DNA of 64,000 nt. Source: Methanobacteriota archaeon. Lineage in GTDB: Archaea; JAADCQ01; Methanopyri; Methanopyrales; Methanopyraceae. The stretch lies in the NCBI GenBank assembly GCA_027064425.1, contig JAMOPO010000052.1, positions 124,001-188,000 on the forward strand, read 5' to 3'. Of the stretch, positions 7,757 to 17,822 are shown in pieces. Below the pieces are notes generated by a model that saw only the letters and a program-made list of their open reading frames with translations, was not told the origin of the DNA and searched no databases. The first letter of the stretch is position 1. Every line of letters begins with the position of its first letter. The translations under genes were made by a program, and so were the position numbers.

Positions 7757-9526
7757 GTGCCGGTGGTCACGATCCGGCACGACAAGCTGGTCGAGCTGCT
7801 GGACGAGGACGTGTCCTTCGACGAACTAGCGCACGAGCTGATCCCGATGCTGGGCAGCGACGTGGAGCGCATCGACGAGCGGGAGGGCGTCATCGAGACC
7901 GAGTTCTTCCCGAACCGGCCGGACCTGTACAGCGTGGAGGGGGTCGCCCGGGCGCTCAAAGGGTTTATGGGGCTGGAGACGGGGCTGCCCGAGTACCCAG
8001 TCGGCGACTCCGGGATCCGGGCCCGCGTGGAGGAGAGCGTGCTGGACGAGCGGCCCTGCCTGGCGCTGGCCGTGGTCCGCGGGGTCGAGCTGGACGAGTG
8101 GGACCTGGAGCATCTGATGGAGTTCCAGGAGCACCTGCACTGGGTCATCGGCAGAGACCGCCGCAAGGCGGCCATCGGCATCCACGACCTGGACGCCGTT
8201 GAGCCGCCACTCCGCTACCTGGCGGTGGACCCGGACGACGAGGACTGGGCCTTCGAGCCGCTGGACCACCCGGGAGAGGAGATGACCCCGGCCGAGGTGC
8301 TCAAGCGGCACGAGAAGGGTCGAGAGTACGGCCACCTGGTGGGCGAGCGGGCCCCGATCCTGGCCGACGAGGAGGGGCCGATATCACTGCCGCCGGTGAT
8401 CAACTCCGAGCGCACTCGAGTTACGGAGGACACGACCGACCTGCTGATCGACGTAACCGGCACCGGGTGGCGCCCGGTCCTGGACGCCCTGCACGTGATC
8501 GTGTGCAACCTGGCCGAGCGGGGCGCCAAGATCGAGCGGGTGGAGATCGTCGGCGCGTACGAGCGGATCACCCCGACGATGGAGATCGACGTGTGGGACG
8601 TCCCAGTTCGGGAGGCTCGAAGGCTGCTCGGCGTCGAGCTCTCGGGCGAGGAGCTCGAGGAGCTGCTCTCTCGAGCCCGGCACGAGGCGGTGTTCGTCCC
8701 GGAGGGCGAGCGCGAGCTCCGGGAGCTCCCGCTGCCGGATCACTTCCACGTCGAGGCCGACTGGAGGGAGCTCCCACCAGTTCTGCACGACGAGGACGTC
8801 GTCCGCGTCTTCGTCGGCCCGTGGCGGACCAACATCCTCCACGAGTGGGACCTGATCGAGGACGCGGGCATCATGTACAATTACTCAAAGTTCGAGCCCC
8901 GACCGCCGCGCGTGTACACCGAGTCCCGGGCGGACGAGGAGCGGGAGTTCATCGGCCTGGTCCGGGACATCCTCGCCCGGCTCAAGTTCGTGGAGGTCAA
9001 CTCGCTGACGCTGACCAGCCCGGAGATGAACTACCGCAAGATGCGGCTCGAGCCCGACGGGCGGGCGGTCAAGATCGCCAACCCGATCCAGAGGGAGTAC
9101 ACCATGGTGCGCACTTGGGTCCTGCCGTCCCTGCTCCGCTTCCTGTCGGACAACAAGCACCGGCCCTACCCGCAGCGCGTGTTCGAGGTGGGCGAGGTGG
9201 CCGAGCTGGACGAGGAGGCCGAGACGGGCGCTAGCGACCGCTGGAAGCTGGCCCTGGCGGTGGCGGGGCCGGGGACCGGTTTCTCCGAGATCAAGTCGGT
9301 GGTGGAGGCCCTGCTGCGCGAGCTCGACGTGCGGGAGTGGGAGGTGAAGGAGCTGGATCACCCATCATTTATTAATGGGAGGTGCGCCGAGGTCCTTGTG
9401 AACGGCCTGAAAATAGGCTTCTTCGGCGAGATCCACCCGGAGGTGCTGGAGGAGTTCGATTTAGAGGTCCCCGTCGCCGCCGGTGAGTTCGAGATTTCCG
9501 CCCTCAGAAGGGCGGCCGGGTGGTGA
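7757..9526 (+). CDS. pheT: Phenylalanyl-tRNA synthetase beta subunit
   Basis: A 589-residue archaeal/eukaryotic-type PheRS beta chain, which pairs with PheS (not in this window) to charge tRNA-Phe. Family features are ETEFFPNRPDLYSVEGVARAL near residue 50, the B3/B4 region, and the C-terminal domain with NPIQREYTMVRTWVLPSLL and GEIHPEVLEEF. I chose GTG at 7757 because GAGGGGG lies nine bases upstream; TTG at 7748 abuts the ribosome binding site. It is followed after 3 nt by ftsZ, so it may head the ftsZ-secE-spt5-ribosomal protein operon. Confidence 0.93.
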   Translation: MPVVTIRHDKLVELLDEDVSFDELAHELIPMLGSDVERIDEREGVIETEFFPNRPDLYSVEGVARALKGFMGLETGLPEYPVGDSGIRARVEESVLDERPCLALAVVRGVELDEWDLEHLMEFQEHLHWVIGRDRRKAAIGIHDLDAVEPPLRYLAVDPDDEDWAFEPLDHPGEEMTPAEVLKRHEKGREYGHLVGERAPILADEEGPISLPPVINSERTRVTEDTTDLLIDVTGTGWRPVLDALHVIVCNLAERGAKIERVEIVGAYERITPTMEIDVWDVPVREARRLLGVELSGEELEELLSRARHEAVFVPEGERELRELPLPDHFHVEADWRELPPVLHDEDVVRVFVGPWRTNILHEWDLIEDAGIMYNYSKFEPRPPRVYTESRADEEREFIGLVRDILARLKFVEVNSLTLTSPEMNYRKMRLEPDGRAVKIANPIQREYTMVRTWVLPSLLRFLSDNKHRPYPQRVFEVGEVAELDEEAETGASDRWKLALAVAGPGTGFSEIKSVVEALLRELDVREWEVKELDHPSFINGRCAEVLVNGLKIGFFGEIHPEVLEEFDLEVPVAAGEFEISALRRAAGW

Positions 9527-9529
9527 CCC

Positions 9530-10732
9530 TTGGAACAGATCGTCAAGTCAGCGCTGGAGCGAATGGAGGAGGAAGTCAAGGGGGGAGAAGCCCCACCCCA
9601 CCGCGACCGTAGCCAGTCCGAAGAGGACCAAGAGCTGATGGAGGTCCTGGAGGAGGCTCGCGCCAAGATCCTGGTCGTGGGCGTCGGCGGGGCGGGCAAC
9701 AACACCGCCACCCGGCTCAAGGAGGAGGGGATCGAGGGCGCGGAGATCGTCGCCGTGAACACGGACGCTCAGGACCTCGTCGCCTGCAAGGCGGACAGGA
9801 AGGTGTTGATCGGCTACGAGCTCACCCGCGGGCTCGGCGCGGGCGGGGACCCGCGCATCGGCGAGGAGGCTGCGAAGGAGGACATCGACAAGATCAAGGA
9901 GGTCGTCGAGGGCGCGGACATGGTGTTCGTGACCTGCGGGCTCGGCGGCGGGACCGGGACAGGGGCCGCCCCCGTCATCGCTGAGGCCGCCCGGAAGAGC
10001 GGCGCCCTCACCATCGGGGTCGTCACCCTCCCGTTCTCCGTGGAGGGCCGCAAGCGCATCGAGAACGCGCTCGAGGGGCTGGACAAGCTCAAGCAGGTCG
10101 TGGACACGTGCATCGTCATCCCGAACGACCGTCTCCTGGAGATCGTCCCCGACCTGCCCATCACCGCCGCGTTCAAGGTCGCCGACGAGGTCCTGATCAA
10201 CGCGGTGAAGGGCATCACCGAGATGATCACCAAGCCGGGTCTCATGAACCTCGACTTCGCGGACGTGAAGGCCGTGATGGAGGACGGCGGCCTCGCGCTC
10301 ATCGGTATCGGAGAGGCGGAGAACGATTCCGAATCCAACCGCTCGGTCAAAGCCGTCGAGAGCGCCCTGAACAACCCGCTCGTCGAGGTCGACGTGAGCG
10401 GGGCGACGGGAGCCCTGGTCAACATCGTCGGCGGGAAGGACCTGACCCTCAAGGAGGCTGAGGAGGTGGTGGAGCTGGTGGCCTCCGAGCTGGCGGAGGA
10501 CGCGACCATCATCTGGGGCGCTCAGATCGACGAGGACCTGAACGACATCCTCCGCGTCACGGTCATCGTGACCGGGATAGAGGACGTCGACTTCCACTCG
10601 ATGTTCAACATCTCCGGCTCCGGCCGCCGCGAGGAGGAAGAGGAGGAGCGTCCCCTGGAAACCAGGAAACGCGAGGAAGAGAAAAGGAAAAGGGAGACCC
10701 CCTCGATCGACGAGCTGGAGAAGATCCTGTAG
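9530..10732 (+). CDS. ftsZ: Cell division protein FtsZ
   Basis: A 400-residue tubulin-like GTPase that forms the division ring. GTP-binding loops are visible: GVGGAGNN (51-58), the signature GGGTGTG (139-145) and the T7 loop NLDFADVK. A charged N-terminal extension of about 45 residues and a Glu/Arg-rich C-terminal linker precede the terminal SIDELEKIL, the likely partner-binding tail. The start is TTG three bases after pheT. Its place before secE, spt5 and the L11-L1-P0 genes is the usual euryarchaeal arrangement of ftsZ1. Confidence 0.95.
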   Translation: MEQIVKSALERMEEEVKGGEAPPHRDRSQSEEDQELMEVLEEARAKILVVGVGGAGNNTATRLKEEGIEGAEIVAVNTDAQDLVACKADRKVLIGYELTRGLGAGGDPRIGEEAAKEDIDKIKEVVEGADMVFVTCGLGGGTGTGAAPVIAEAARKSGALTIGVVTLPFSVEGRKRIENALEGLDKLKQVVDTCIVIPNDRLLEIVPDLPITAAFKVADEVLINAVKGITEMITKPGLMNLDFADVKAVMEDGGLALIGIGEAENDSESNRSVKAVESALNNPLVEVDVSGATGALVNIVGGKDLTLKEAEEVVELVASELAEDATIIWGAQIDEDLNDILRVTVIVTGIEDVDFHSMFNISGSGRREEEEEERPLETRKREEEKRKRETPSIDELEKIL

Positions 10733-10743
10733 GGGGATCCCCC

Positions 10744-10929
10744 GTGAGCGCGCTCCGCGACCTCATCGAGTTCCTCCGCGAGTGCCGGATGGTCCTGAAA
10801 GCCGCCCGCAAGCCCACCCGGGACGAGTACCTTGAGTCCGCCAAGATCGCGGGCGCGGGCATCCTGATCGTCGGCGGGATCGGGTTCCTGATCCGGGTGA
10901 TCGTCCAGGTCCTGCAACTATATTACTAG
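10744..10929 (+). CDS. secE: Preprotein translocase subunit SecE/Sec61-gamma
   Basis: A 61-residue single-pass membrane subunit of the Sec translocon. An amphipathic N-terminal helix ([19 protein letters not shown]) precedes the family's basic-proline junction and a transmembrane helix at about 34-58 ([19 protein letters not shown]). The start is GTG. The stop lies 15 nt before the spt5 start, and the gene order ftsZ-secE-spt5 confirms identity despite the small size. Confidence 0.92.
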   Translation: MSALRDLIEFLRECRMVLKAARKPTRDEYLESAKIAGAGILIVGGIGFLIRVIVQVLQLYY

Positions 10930-10944
10930 GTGGGGCCGGGCGCG

Positions 10945-11460
10945 TTGGCGGAGGAGAATGGGGAGAACGGCGAGGAGACGGAGTCAAAGTTCTACGCCGT
11001 CCGCGTGCAGGCTGGTAGGGAGAAGAACGCCGCGGAAATGCTCGCGATGCGGGCCCGGAAGCGCATCAAGGAGGACAACGCGGACCTCGGCCTGAAAGCC
11101 ATCATCGCCCCGGACGATCTCCGCGGGTACTTCATCCTGGAGGTCGAGGATCTCACCGATGAGCTCCGGGAGCTCGTGTACGACCTGCCCGACGCGCGCG
11201 GTATCGTGGACAAGCAGATCGACTTCGAGGAGATCGACCACTACTTCGCGCCGAAGCCAGAGGCCGTGGAGATCAGCGAGGGCGACATCGTCGAGATCCT
11301 CTCCGGACCGTTCAAGGGCGAGAAGGCCCGCGTCGTAAGCGTCGACGAGTCCCGAGGAGAGATCACCGTCGAGCTGCTCGAGGCGCCCGTGCCCATCCCC
11401 GTAACGGTAAAAGTCGACTCCCTCCGGCTCCTGCGGGAAGAGGAGGAGTACGAGGAGTAA
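10945..11460 (+). CDS. spt5: Transcription elongation factor Spt5 (NusG family)
   Basis: A 171-residue protein with an NGN domain (FYAVRVQAGREKNAAEML to about residue 95) and one KOW domain (EGDIVEILSGPFKGEKARV). With Spt4 it clamps RNA polymerase and increases processivity. I chose TTG at 10945 because GGTGGGG lies upstream at proper distance; GTG at 10930 would begin directly at the secE stop. The N-terminus is Glu-rich. It lies between secE and rpl11 as usual. Confidence 0.92.
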   Translation: MAEENGENGEETESKFYAVRVQAGREKNAAEMLAMRARKRIKEDNADLGLKAIIAPDDLRGYFILEVEDLTDELRELVYDLPDARGIVDKQIDFEEIDHYFAPKPEAVEISEGDIVEILSGPFKGEKARVVSVDESRGEITVELLEAPVPIPVTVKVDSLRLLREEEEYEE

Positions 11461-11487
11461 TCAAGTGGGGTTGGGGGCGCCCTCCCC

Positions 11488-12000
11488 ATGGGCAAGGAGG
11501 AGGTTGAAGTGCTGATCGAGGGAGGTAAGGCCGACCCCGGACCACCGTTGGGACCGGCCCTCGGACCGCTGGGAGTTAACATCCAGGAAGTGGTGGAGGA
11601 GATCAACAAGAAGACCAAGAAGTTCGAGGGAATGGAGGTTCCAGTTAAGATCATCGTGGATACGGAAACCAAGGAATTCGAGGTTAAAGTCGGATCACCA
11701 CCGACGTCAGCGATCATCAAGAAGGAGCTCGGTATCGACAAGGGAGCCCACGAGCCCAGGCGCGAGACCGTCGGCGATCTGTCAATGGAGCAGGTGATCA
11801 AGATCGCCAAGATGAAGTTCGACGACCTGCTCTCGTACGACCTCAAGACGGCCGTCAAGGAGATCCTTGGAACCTGCGGCAGCATGGGCGTGACGGTGGA
11901 GGGCAAGGACCCGAAGGAGGTCCAGAAGGAGGTGGACGAGGGCAAGTGGGACGATCTGATCGAGAAGCACGAAAAGGAGCTCAAGGAGGAGGAAGAGTAG
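11488..12000 (+). CDS. rpl11: Ribosomal protein L11 (uL11)
   Basis: A 170-residue ribosomal stalk-base protein. It has the conserved proline-rich switch region [15 protein letters not shown] (about 18-32), the N-terminal domain to about residue 75 and the C-terminal rRNA-binding domain with [19 protein letters not shown]. The tail is Lys/Glu-rich. The start is ATG. It binds the GTPase-associated region of 23S rRNA. It is followed by rpl1 and rplP0. Confidence 0.96.
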   Translation: MGKEEVEVLIEGGKADPGPPLGPALGPLGVNIQEVVEEINKKTKKFEGMEVPVKIIVDTETKEFEVKVGSPPTSAIIKKELGIDKGAHEPRRETVGDLSMEQVIKIAKMKFDDLLSYDLKTAVKEILGTCGSMGVTVEGKDPKEVQKEVDEGKWDDLIEKHEKELKEEEE

Positions 12001-12016
12001 CGGCGGGTGACCCGGG

Positions 12017-12661
12017 TTGCTGAAGAAGGAGGACCTGATCGAGCCGCTGGAGAAGGTCGTGGAGTACTCCCCGCCCCGCCGCTTCCTGGAGTCCGTTGAC
12101 ATGATCATCAACCTCACCGGCGTCGACCTGTCCGACCCCTCCCAGCGCATCGACAAGGAGGTGGTGCTGCCCCACGGTCGCGGCAAGCCGGTGAAGGTCT
12201 GCGTGATCGCCGAGGGCGAGATGGCCCGGGAGGCTGAGGAGGCCGGGGCGACGGTCATCACGAGGGAAGACCTCCAGCGGCTCGCGGAGAACAAGCGCGA
12301 GGCCAAGAAGCTGGCCCGGAAGCATGACTTCTTCTACGCCCAGGCCGACCTCATGCCTGAGGTGGGTCGCGTGCTCGGACCCGTCCTGGGCCCGCGGGGC
12401 AAGATGGCCAAGCCGATCCCACCCAACGCCGACGTCAAGGCCGTCATCGAGCGCGCGCACCGCACGGCCCGCGTCAAGATGCGCGACCAGCCGGTCATTC
12501 ACACGGTCATCGGCGCCCGCAACATGGAGCCGGAGAAGCTGGCCGAGAACGCCATGACGGTCATCAACGAGGTCGTGTCCGAGCTCGACAAGGGCTGGTC
12601 CCAGATCGACTCCATCTTCGTGAAGACTACGATGGGCCCGGCCGAGCGGGTGTACCCGTAG
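12017..12661 (+). CDS. rpl1: Ribosomal protein L1 (uL1)
   Basis: A 214-residue L1 stalk protein. The conserved VLGPRGKMAKPIPP motif and the C-terminal segment FVKTTMGPAERV are present. In related archaea L1 represses its own operon by binding an mRNA copy of its rRNA site (established in Methanococcus); I did not identify that site here. The start is TTG, with GGGTGA eight bases upstream. Confidence 0.96.
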   Translation: MLKKEDLIEPLEKVVEYSPPRRFLESVDMIINLTGVDLSDPSQRIDKEVVLPHGRGKPVKVCVIAEGEMAREAEEAGATVITREDLQRLAENKREAKKLARKHDFFYAQADLMPEVGRVLGPVLGPRGKMAKPIPPNADVKAVIERAHRTARVKMRDQPVIHTVIGARNMEPEKLAENAMTVINEVVSELDKGWSQIDSIFVKTTMGPAERVYP

Positions 12662-12674
12662 GGGCGTGAGCGCG

Positions 12675-13754
<1,080 letters not shown>

Positions 13755-13775
13755 CCCGGGCCGGGGGCCACGCCC

Positions 13776-14312
13776 CTGCCCCATAACGTCGTTCTTACCG
13801 GCAGGCCCGGCGTCGGCAAGACCACGATTTGTCTCAAGGTTCGAAACGATTTGGAGGACCGCGGCTACACCGTCGGCGGCATTTACTGCCCCGAGGTGCG
13901 GCGCGGCGGCCGGCGCGTAGGGTTCAAGATCGTCGACCTGACCGAGGACGACGAGTACCCGCTCGCGGAGGTGGGCGCCCCCGGCCCGCGCGTGGGCCGC
14001 TACGGCGTTTACGTTGAGAACCTCGAGCGCGCGGCCGACTCCATCGAGCGCGCCGTCGAGGAGGCGGACCTGGTCATCGTGGACGAGGTCGGCCCGATGG
14101 AGCTCAAGTCCGAGCGGTTCGTCGAGGCCGTCGAGACCGCGGCCGACGCCGAGACCCCGACCATTTTCGTCGTCCACGAGCGTTCCCGGCACCCGACCGT
14201 GGTCGACCTCCGCGAGCGCCGCGACGACGCTGAACGCTACCGCGTCACGCTCGAGAACCGGGACCGACTTCCGGAGGAGATCGTCCAGCTGGTGCTGGAC
14301 TGGCTCGAGTAA
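13776..14312 (+). CDS. Nucleoside-triphosphatase, THEP1 type
   Basis: A 178-residue P-loop NTPase. Walker A is GRPGVGKTT (9-17) and Walker B-like VIVDEVGPMEL lies near residue 98. Such enzymes hydrolyse ATP, GTP and other NTPs in vitro; their cellular role is unknown. After the rplP0 stop (same frame), the only start-like codon before the P-loop is CTG at 13776, with GGGGG eight bases upstream. The next GTG/TTG lies beyond Walker A. A CTG start is therefore inferred. Confidence 0.85.
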   Translation: MPHNVVLTGRPGVGKTTICLKVRNDLEDRGYTVGGIYCPEVRRGGRRVGFKIVDLTEDDEYPLAEVGAPGPRVGRYGVYVENLERAADSIERAVEEADLVIVDEVGPMELKSERFVEAVETAADAETPTIFVVHERSRHPTVVDLRERRDDAERYRVTLENRDRLPEEIVQLVLDWLE

Positions 14313-14330
14313 GGGACCGCGGGTGATAGC

Positions 14331-16010
14331 GTGGAGAGGGTCACCTGCGACGTCCTCGTGATCGGGGGCGGCGGCGCGGCCCTACGGGCCGCGATAGAGG
14401 CGGCCCGCCACGACCTGAGCGTCGTGATCGTGTCCAAAGGCCCCCTCGGCCGGAGCGGCTGCACCGTCATGGCCGAGGGCGGTTACAACGCCGTCCTGAG
14501 GACCGAGTCCCCCGACGACTCCTTCGAGCTGCACTTCCGGGACACCGTGGAGGGAGGCTCCTACCTCAACGACCAGCGACTGGTCGAGATCCTGGTTCGG
14601 GAGGCGCCCGACCGCCTCCTCGACCTGGAGAACTACGGGGCCGTGTTCACCCGCAACGAGGACGGCACCCTCGCCCAGCGCCCCTTCGGCGGTCAATCCC
14701 GACCCCGGACGTGCTACGCCGGCGACCGCACCGGCCACGAGATCGCCATGGCCCTGCTGGACGAGGTGCGCCGCCTGGACCGCGTCCGCACGCTCGAGAA
14801 CGTGATGGCCTACCGGCTGATCAAGGACGACGACGGCCGCATCGCGGGCGCGCTGTGCCTGGACCTGGAGCGGGAGGACACCCTCGTCGTCCTGGCCCAC
14901 GCCACCATCCTCGCCACCGGCGGGGCCGGCCAGATTTACCCGGTCACCACCAACCCCGCGTACAAGACCGGCGACGGGTACGTCATGGCCCTGAAGGCGG
15001 GCTGCCCGCTCATCGACATGGAGATGGTCCAGTTCCATCCCACCGGGATGGTGTACCCCGAGAGCGCCCGGGGCATCCTCGTCACCGAGGCCGTCCGCGG
15101 CGAGGGCGGCCGCCTATACAACGCGGAAGGAGAGCGCTTCATGAAGCGGTACGACCCCGACCGGATGGAGCTGGCGACCCGGGACGTGGTGGCCCGAGCC
15201 ATCTACCGCGAGATCAAGGAGGGTCGGGGCACCGAGCACGGGGGCGTGTACCTCGACCTCACCCACCTGCCCGACGAGGTGATCGAGACGAAGCTCGAAA
15301 CCACCCTCCGCCAGTTCCTCCGCTACGGGATCGACATCCGTGAGGAGCCGATGGAGGTAGCGCCCACCGCCCACCACTTCATGGGAGGCGTCCCCATCAA
15401 CGAGCGCGCCGAGACCCCGCTCCCCCGACTCTTCGCCTGCGGTGAGGTCACCGGCGGCGTCCACGGGGCCAACCGGCTGGGAGGTAACGCGCTGGCCGAC
15501 ACCCAGGTGTTCGGGTGCCGAGCCGGCCTGTACGCCGCGAAGCTCGCCCGCCGGCTTCGAGCGCGAGGGGAGCGACCCCGCGTGAGCAGGCTCCGACTGC
15601 TGGATCTCGAGTCCAAGCTCTGGGAGCGGCTCGGAGAGGAGGACCCCCTCGAGGTCCGCCGCGAGCTCCGAAAGACCATGTGGGATCACGTGGGCCTCGA
15701 GCGCTCCGAGCGCGGGCTGAAGAAGGCCATCAAGCGCCTGGAGGAGCTCAAGCGCCGCGTGGAAGAGCGCGGCGTCGACGACGGCCCCGGGCTGCGGCTC
15801 GCCCTCGAGACGGTCAACATGATCGAGGTCGGGCTGGCCGTCGCCCGCTCCGCACTCTTCCGTCGTGAGAGTCGAGGCGCCCATTACCGCACGGACTACC
15901 CCGAGCGCGACGACGAGAACTGGCTCAAGCACACCGTCTACCGGCCCGACGGGAGCCTCGGGACCAAGCCGGTCGACGTCAGCCGGATAGATCCTCGATC
16001 ACAGGATTGA
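14331..16010 (+). CDS. tfrA: Thiol:fumarate reductase subunit A (flavoprotein)
   Basis: A 559-residue FAD-dependent subunit of the succinate dehydrogenase/fumarate reductase family. The N-terminal Rossmann motif is DVLVIGGGGAALRAAIEA, followed by GRSGCTVMAEGG. Catalytic-region motifs are FHPTG, EAVRGEGGRLYN, RDVVARAI and HHFMGGV. In methanogens this subunit reduces fumarate with electrons from coenzymes M and B to make succinate for biosynthesis and heterodisulfide (family knowledge). The partner TfrB is not in the window. It starts at GTG 14331 and its 3' end overlaps convergent ade by 32 nt. Confidence 0.85.
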   Translation: MERVTCDVLVIGGGGAALRAAIEAARHDLSVVIVSKGPLGRSGCTVMAEGGYNAVLRTESPDDSFELHFRDTVEGGSYLNDQRLVEILVREAPDRLLDLENYGAVFTRNEDGTLAQRPFGGQSRPRTCYAGDRTGHEIAMALLDEVRRLDRVRTLENVMAYRLIKDDDGRIAGALCLDLEREDTLVVLAHATILATGGAGQIYPVTTNPAYKTGDGYVMALKAGCPLIDMEMVQFHPTGMVYPESARGILVTEAVRGEGGRLYNAEGERFMKRYDPDRMELATRDVVARAIYREIKEGRGTEHGGVYLDLTHLPDEVIETKLETTLRQFLRYGIDIREEPMEVAPTAHHFMGGVPINERAETPLPRLFACGEVTGGVHGANRLGGNALADTQVFGCRAGLYAAKLARRLRARGERPRVSRLRLLDLESKLWERLGEEDPLEVRRELRKTMWDHVGLERSERGLKKAIKRLEELKRRVEERGVDDGPGLRLALETVNMIEVGLAVARSALFRRESRGAHYRTDYPERDDENWLKHTVYRPDGSLGTKPVDVSRIDPRSQD

Positions 16011-17625
16011 CCAACCGGACCTCCTTCCCCTCCACCCGCACCATCCCACGGTCGGTCAGCCGCACCTCCGGGACCACCGGCAGCGTCACGAAGGAGAGCA
16101 CCTGGAACGGGTCCCCCTCCACGTCGGACAGCTCGCGCACCCGCTCCAGGACCGACCCGTACGCCTCGACGAACTCCTCCGGCTCCCGGGATGACATCAA
16201 CCCCGCCACGTCCAACTCGACCGCCTCGCACCCACCATCCCAGACCACCCCAACGCATCCCCCCAACCGGCCGGCCAGCCTCACCCCCTCCCGAACCAGC
16301 CGCAGGTCCCGGCCGACCACCACCACGTTGTGGGCGTCGTGAGCGACCGTCGTAACCAGCGCGCACTCGAGGTCGTCGATCCCCTCCAGGAAGCCCAGCG
16401 ACCAGCTCCCCTCCCCGTACCGGTCCACCACGACCAGGAACGCGATCCCCTCCTCCATCACCCTACCGTCCCGAATCGTGATCTCCTCCACGACCTCCCG
16501 GGTCCTGATCGTCCCCGGCCTGACCCCCACGCACCTCACCCGGTACCTACCGTCCTCGAACCCGATATCCTCCGGGTCGACGCCCACCTCCACCCGGGGA
16601 AGCTCCGCCTCCGCCCCCTCGAACTCCGCATCCTCCCTCGGGGTTCCCTCCAGGAAGACCCGCCGGGGTTCGACTTCCTCCAACCCGCTCAGCACGACCA
16701 CGTCCGCGTGGTAGCCGGGGGCCAACCGACCGGTCCTCAGCCCGTAGCACAGGGACGGGTTCAGGGTCACCGTCCCGAGCGCCTCCAGCGGGTCGAACCC
16801 CGCCTCCACGGCCCGCCTGACCATCTTGGCCAGCGAGACCTCGTCCATGTCGCTCGCGTGGAGATCATCCGTCACGAAGCACACGCCGCTGAGATCGTCC
16901 AGCGCCTCGAGGGCGGCCTCCAGGTCCCGGGACGAGGAACCCTCCCGGACGAACGTCCACACGCCCAGCTCACGCCTCCACCGGAACTCCTCCCCCGTCG
17001 AGCACTCGTGGTCGGTCTCCGGCCCCGCGGAAAAGTACCGCGCGGCCCCGGGACCCACGAGGCCGGGGGCGTGCCCGTCGACCCTCAGCCCCATCCGCCG
17101 GGCCAGCCGCACGAGCTCGTCCTTCCGCCCCTCCAGGACCCCCTCCACGTCCATCATCTCGCCCAGCGCCACCACCATCGGGTGGTCGGCGTACCGCTCC
17201 ACGATCTCCGGCGTCACCTTCCCCCGAACGGTCTCGAACGGCTCCCCAAGGGCCGGCACGCACGATGGAAGCGCCAGGTAGAACTTGAAAGGTCGGGCCC
17301 GCTCGGCGGTTCTCAGAGCCCACCTCAACCCCTCCTCGCCCGCCACGTTCACGACCTCGTGTGGATCCCACACGACCGACGTCACGCCGCGCTCGGAGAC
17401 GACCCGCGCGTAGCCGGGCGGGCTCAGACCGGAGCTCTCCACGTGCACGTGAGCGTCCACGAAGCCCGGGCAGATAACCCCGTCGACCTCGATCACGTCC
17501 ACGTCGCCCAGCTCGTCGGGCAGGTCGGAGAACACGCCCAGGATGCGACCCCTCTCCCAGACGACGTAGCCGGGACGAACGCGCGAGAACCAGGGGTCAA
17601 CGACGCGACCGTGAAGCGCCCTCAG
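15979..17625 (-). CDS. ade: Adenine deaminase
   Basis: A 548-residue amidohydrolase that converts adenine to hypoxanthine and ammonia. Metal ligands DAHVHVESS (His59, His61), WDPHEVVNV, TDDLHASD and VAHDAHNVVVVG match the family in order. Conserved sequence begins upstream of the first GTG (17535) with ALHGRVVDP. The frame back to the preceding stop (17677-17679) has no ATG, GTG or TTG. CTG at 17625, six bases after GGGGGGA, restores the normal length and is taken as the start. Confidence 0.9.
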   Translation of the reverse strand: MRALHGRVVDPWFSRVRPGYVVWERGRILGVFSDLPDELGDVDVIEVDGVICPGFVDAHVHVESSGLSPPGYARVVSERGVTSVVWDPHEVVNVAGEEGLRWALRTAERARPFKFYLALPSCVPALGEPFETVRGKVTPEIVERYADHPMVVALGEMMDVEGVLEGRKDELVRLARRMGLRVDGHAPGLVGPGAARYFSAGPETDHECSTGEEFRWRRELGVWTFVREGSSSRDLEAALEALDDLSGVCFVTDDLHASDMDEVSLAKMVRRAVEAGFDPLEALGTVTLNPSLCYGLRTGRLAPGYHADVVVLSGLEEVEPRRVFLEGTPREDAEFEGAEAELPRVEVGVDPEDIGFEDGRYRVRCVGVRPGTIRTREVVEEITIRDGRVMEEGIAFLVVVDRYGEGSWSLGFLEGIDDLECALVTTVAHDAHNVVVVGRDLRLVREGVRLAGRLGGCVGVVWDGGCEAVELDVAGLMSSREPEEFVEAYGSVLERVRELSDVEGDPFQVLSFVTLPVVPEVRLTDRGMVRVEGKEVRLVNPVIEDLSG

Positions 17626-17822
17626 CGACCGTCCCCCCGAGGGAAGGAGGTACGGCGGGGAGGTAGGCGCGCGGGGTCATCGGTCGGCTCGTCGGCCCAC
17701 TCCCCCGCGCTTGTGGCCCGGCGGAGCCCACGCGGGGTCATCCCCGGAGTCTCCGCGTCACCCGCGCCGGTTGGACCGGGCCGTGCCCCGTCCCCAAGTC
17801 GCGGCGTATGAAGTTACCGCCT
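17626..17822. repeat. 197-bp gap with short repeats
   Basis: The gap between ade and the GT-C-like gene, both on the minus strand, holds a 12-nt direct repeat CGCGGGGTCATC at 17670-17681 and 17731-17742. It also has a 7-bp inverted repeat GGCCCGG/CCGGGCC at 17715-17721 and 17776-17782. I see no tRNA, no open frame with a start and no clear TATA box. The region should carry the ade promoter; its first bases upstream of the gene contain GGGGGGA, the ribosome binding site. Confidence 0.3.

Noticed and set aside
17715-17782. GGCCCGG...CCGGGCC spanning 68 nt, like a tRNA acceptor stem
   Set aside because: No T-loop GTTCRA or D-arm and too short; treated as an inverted repeat only.
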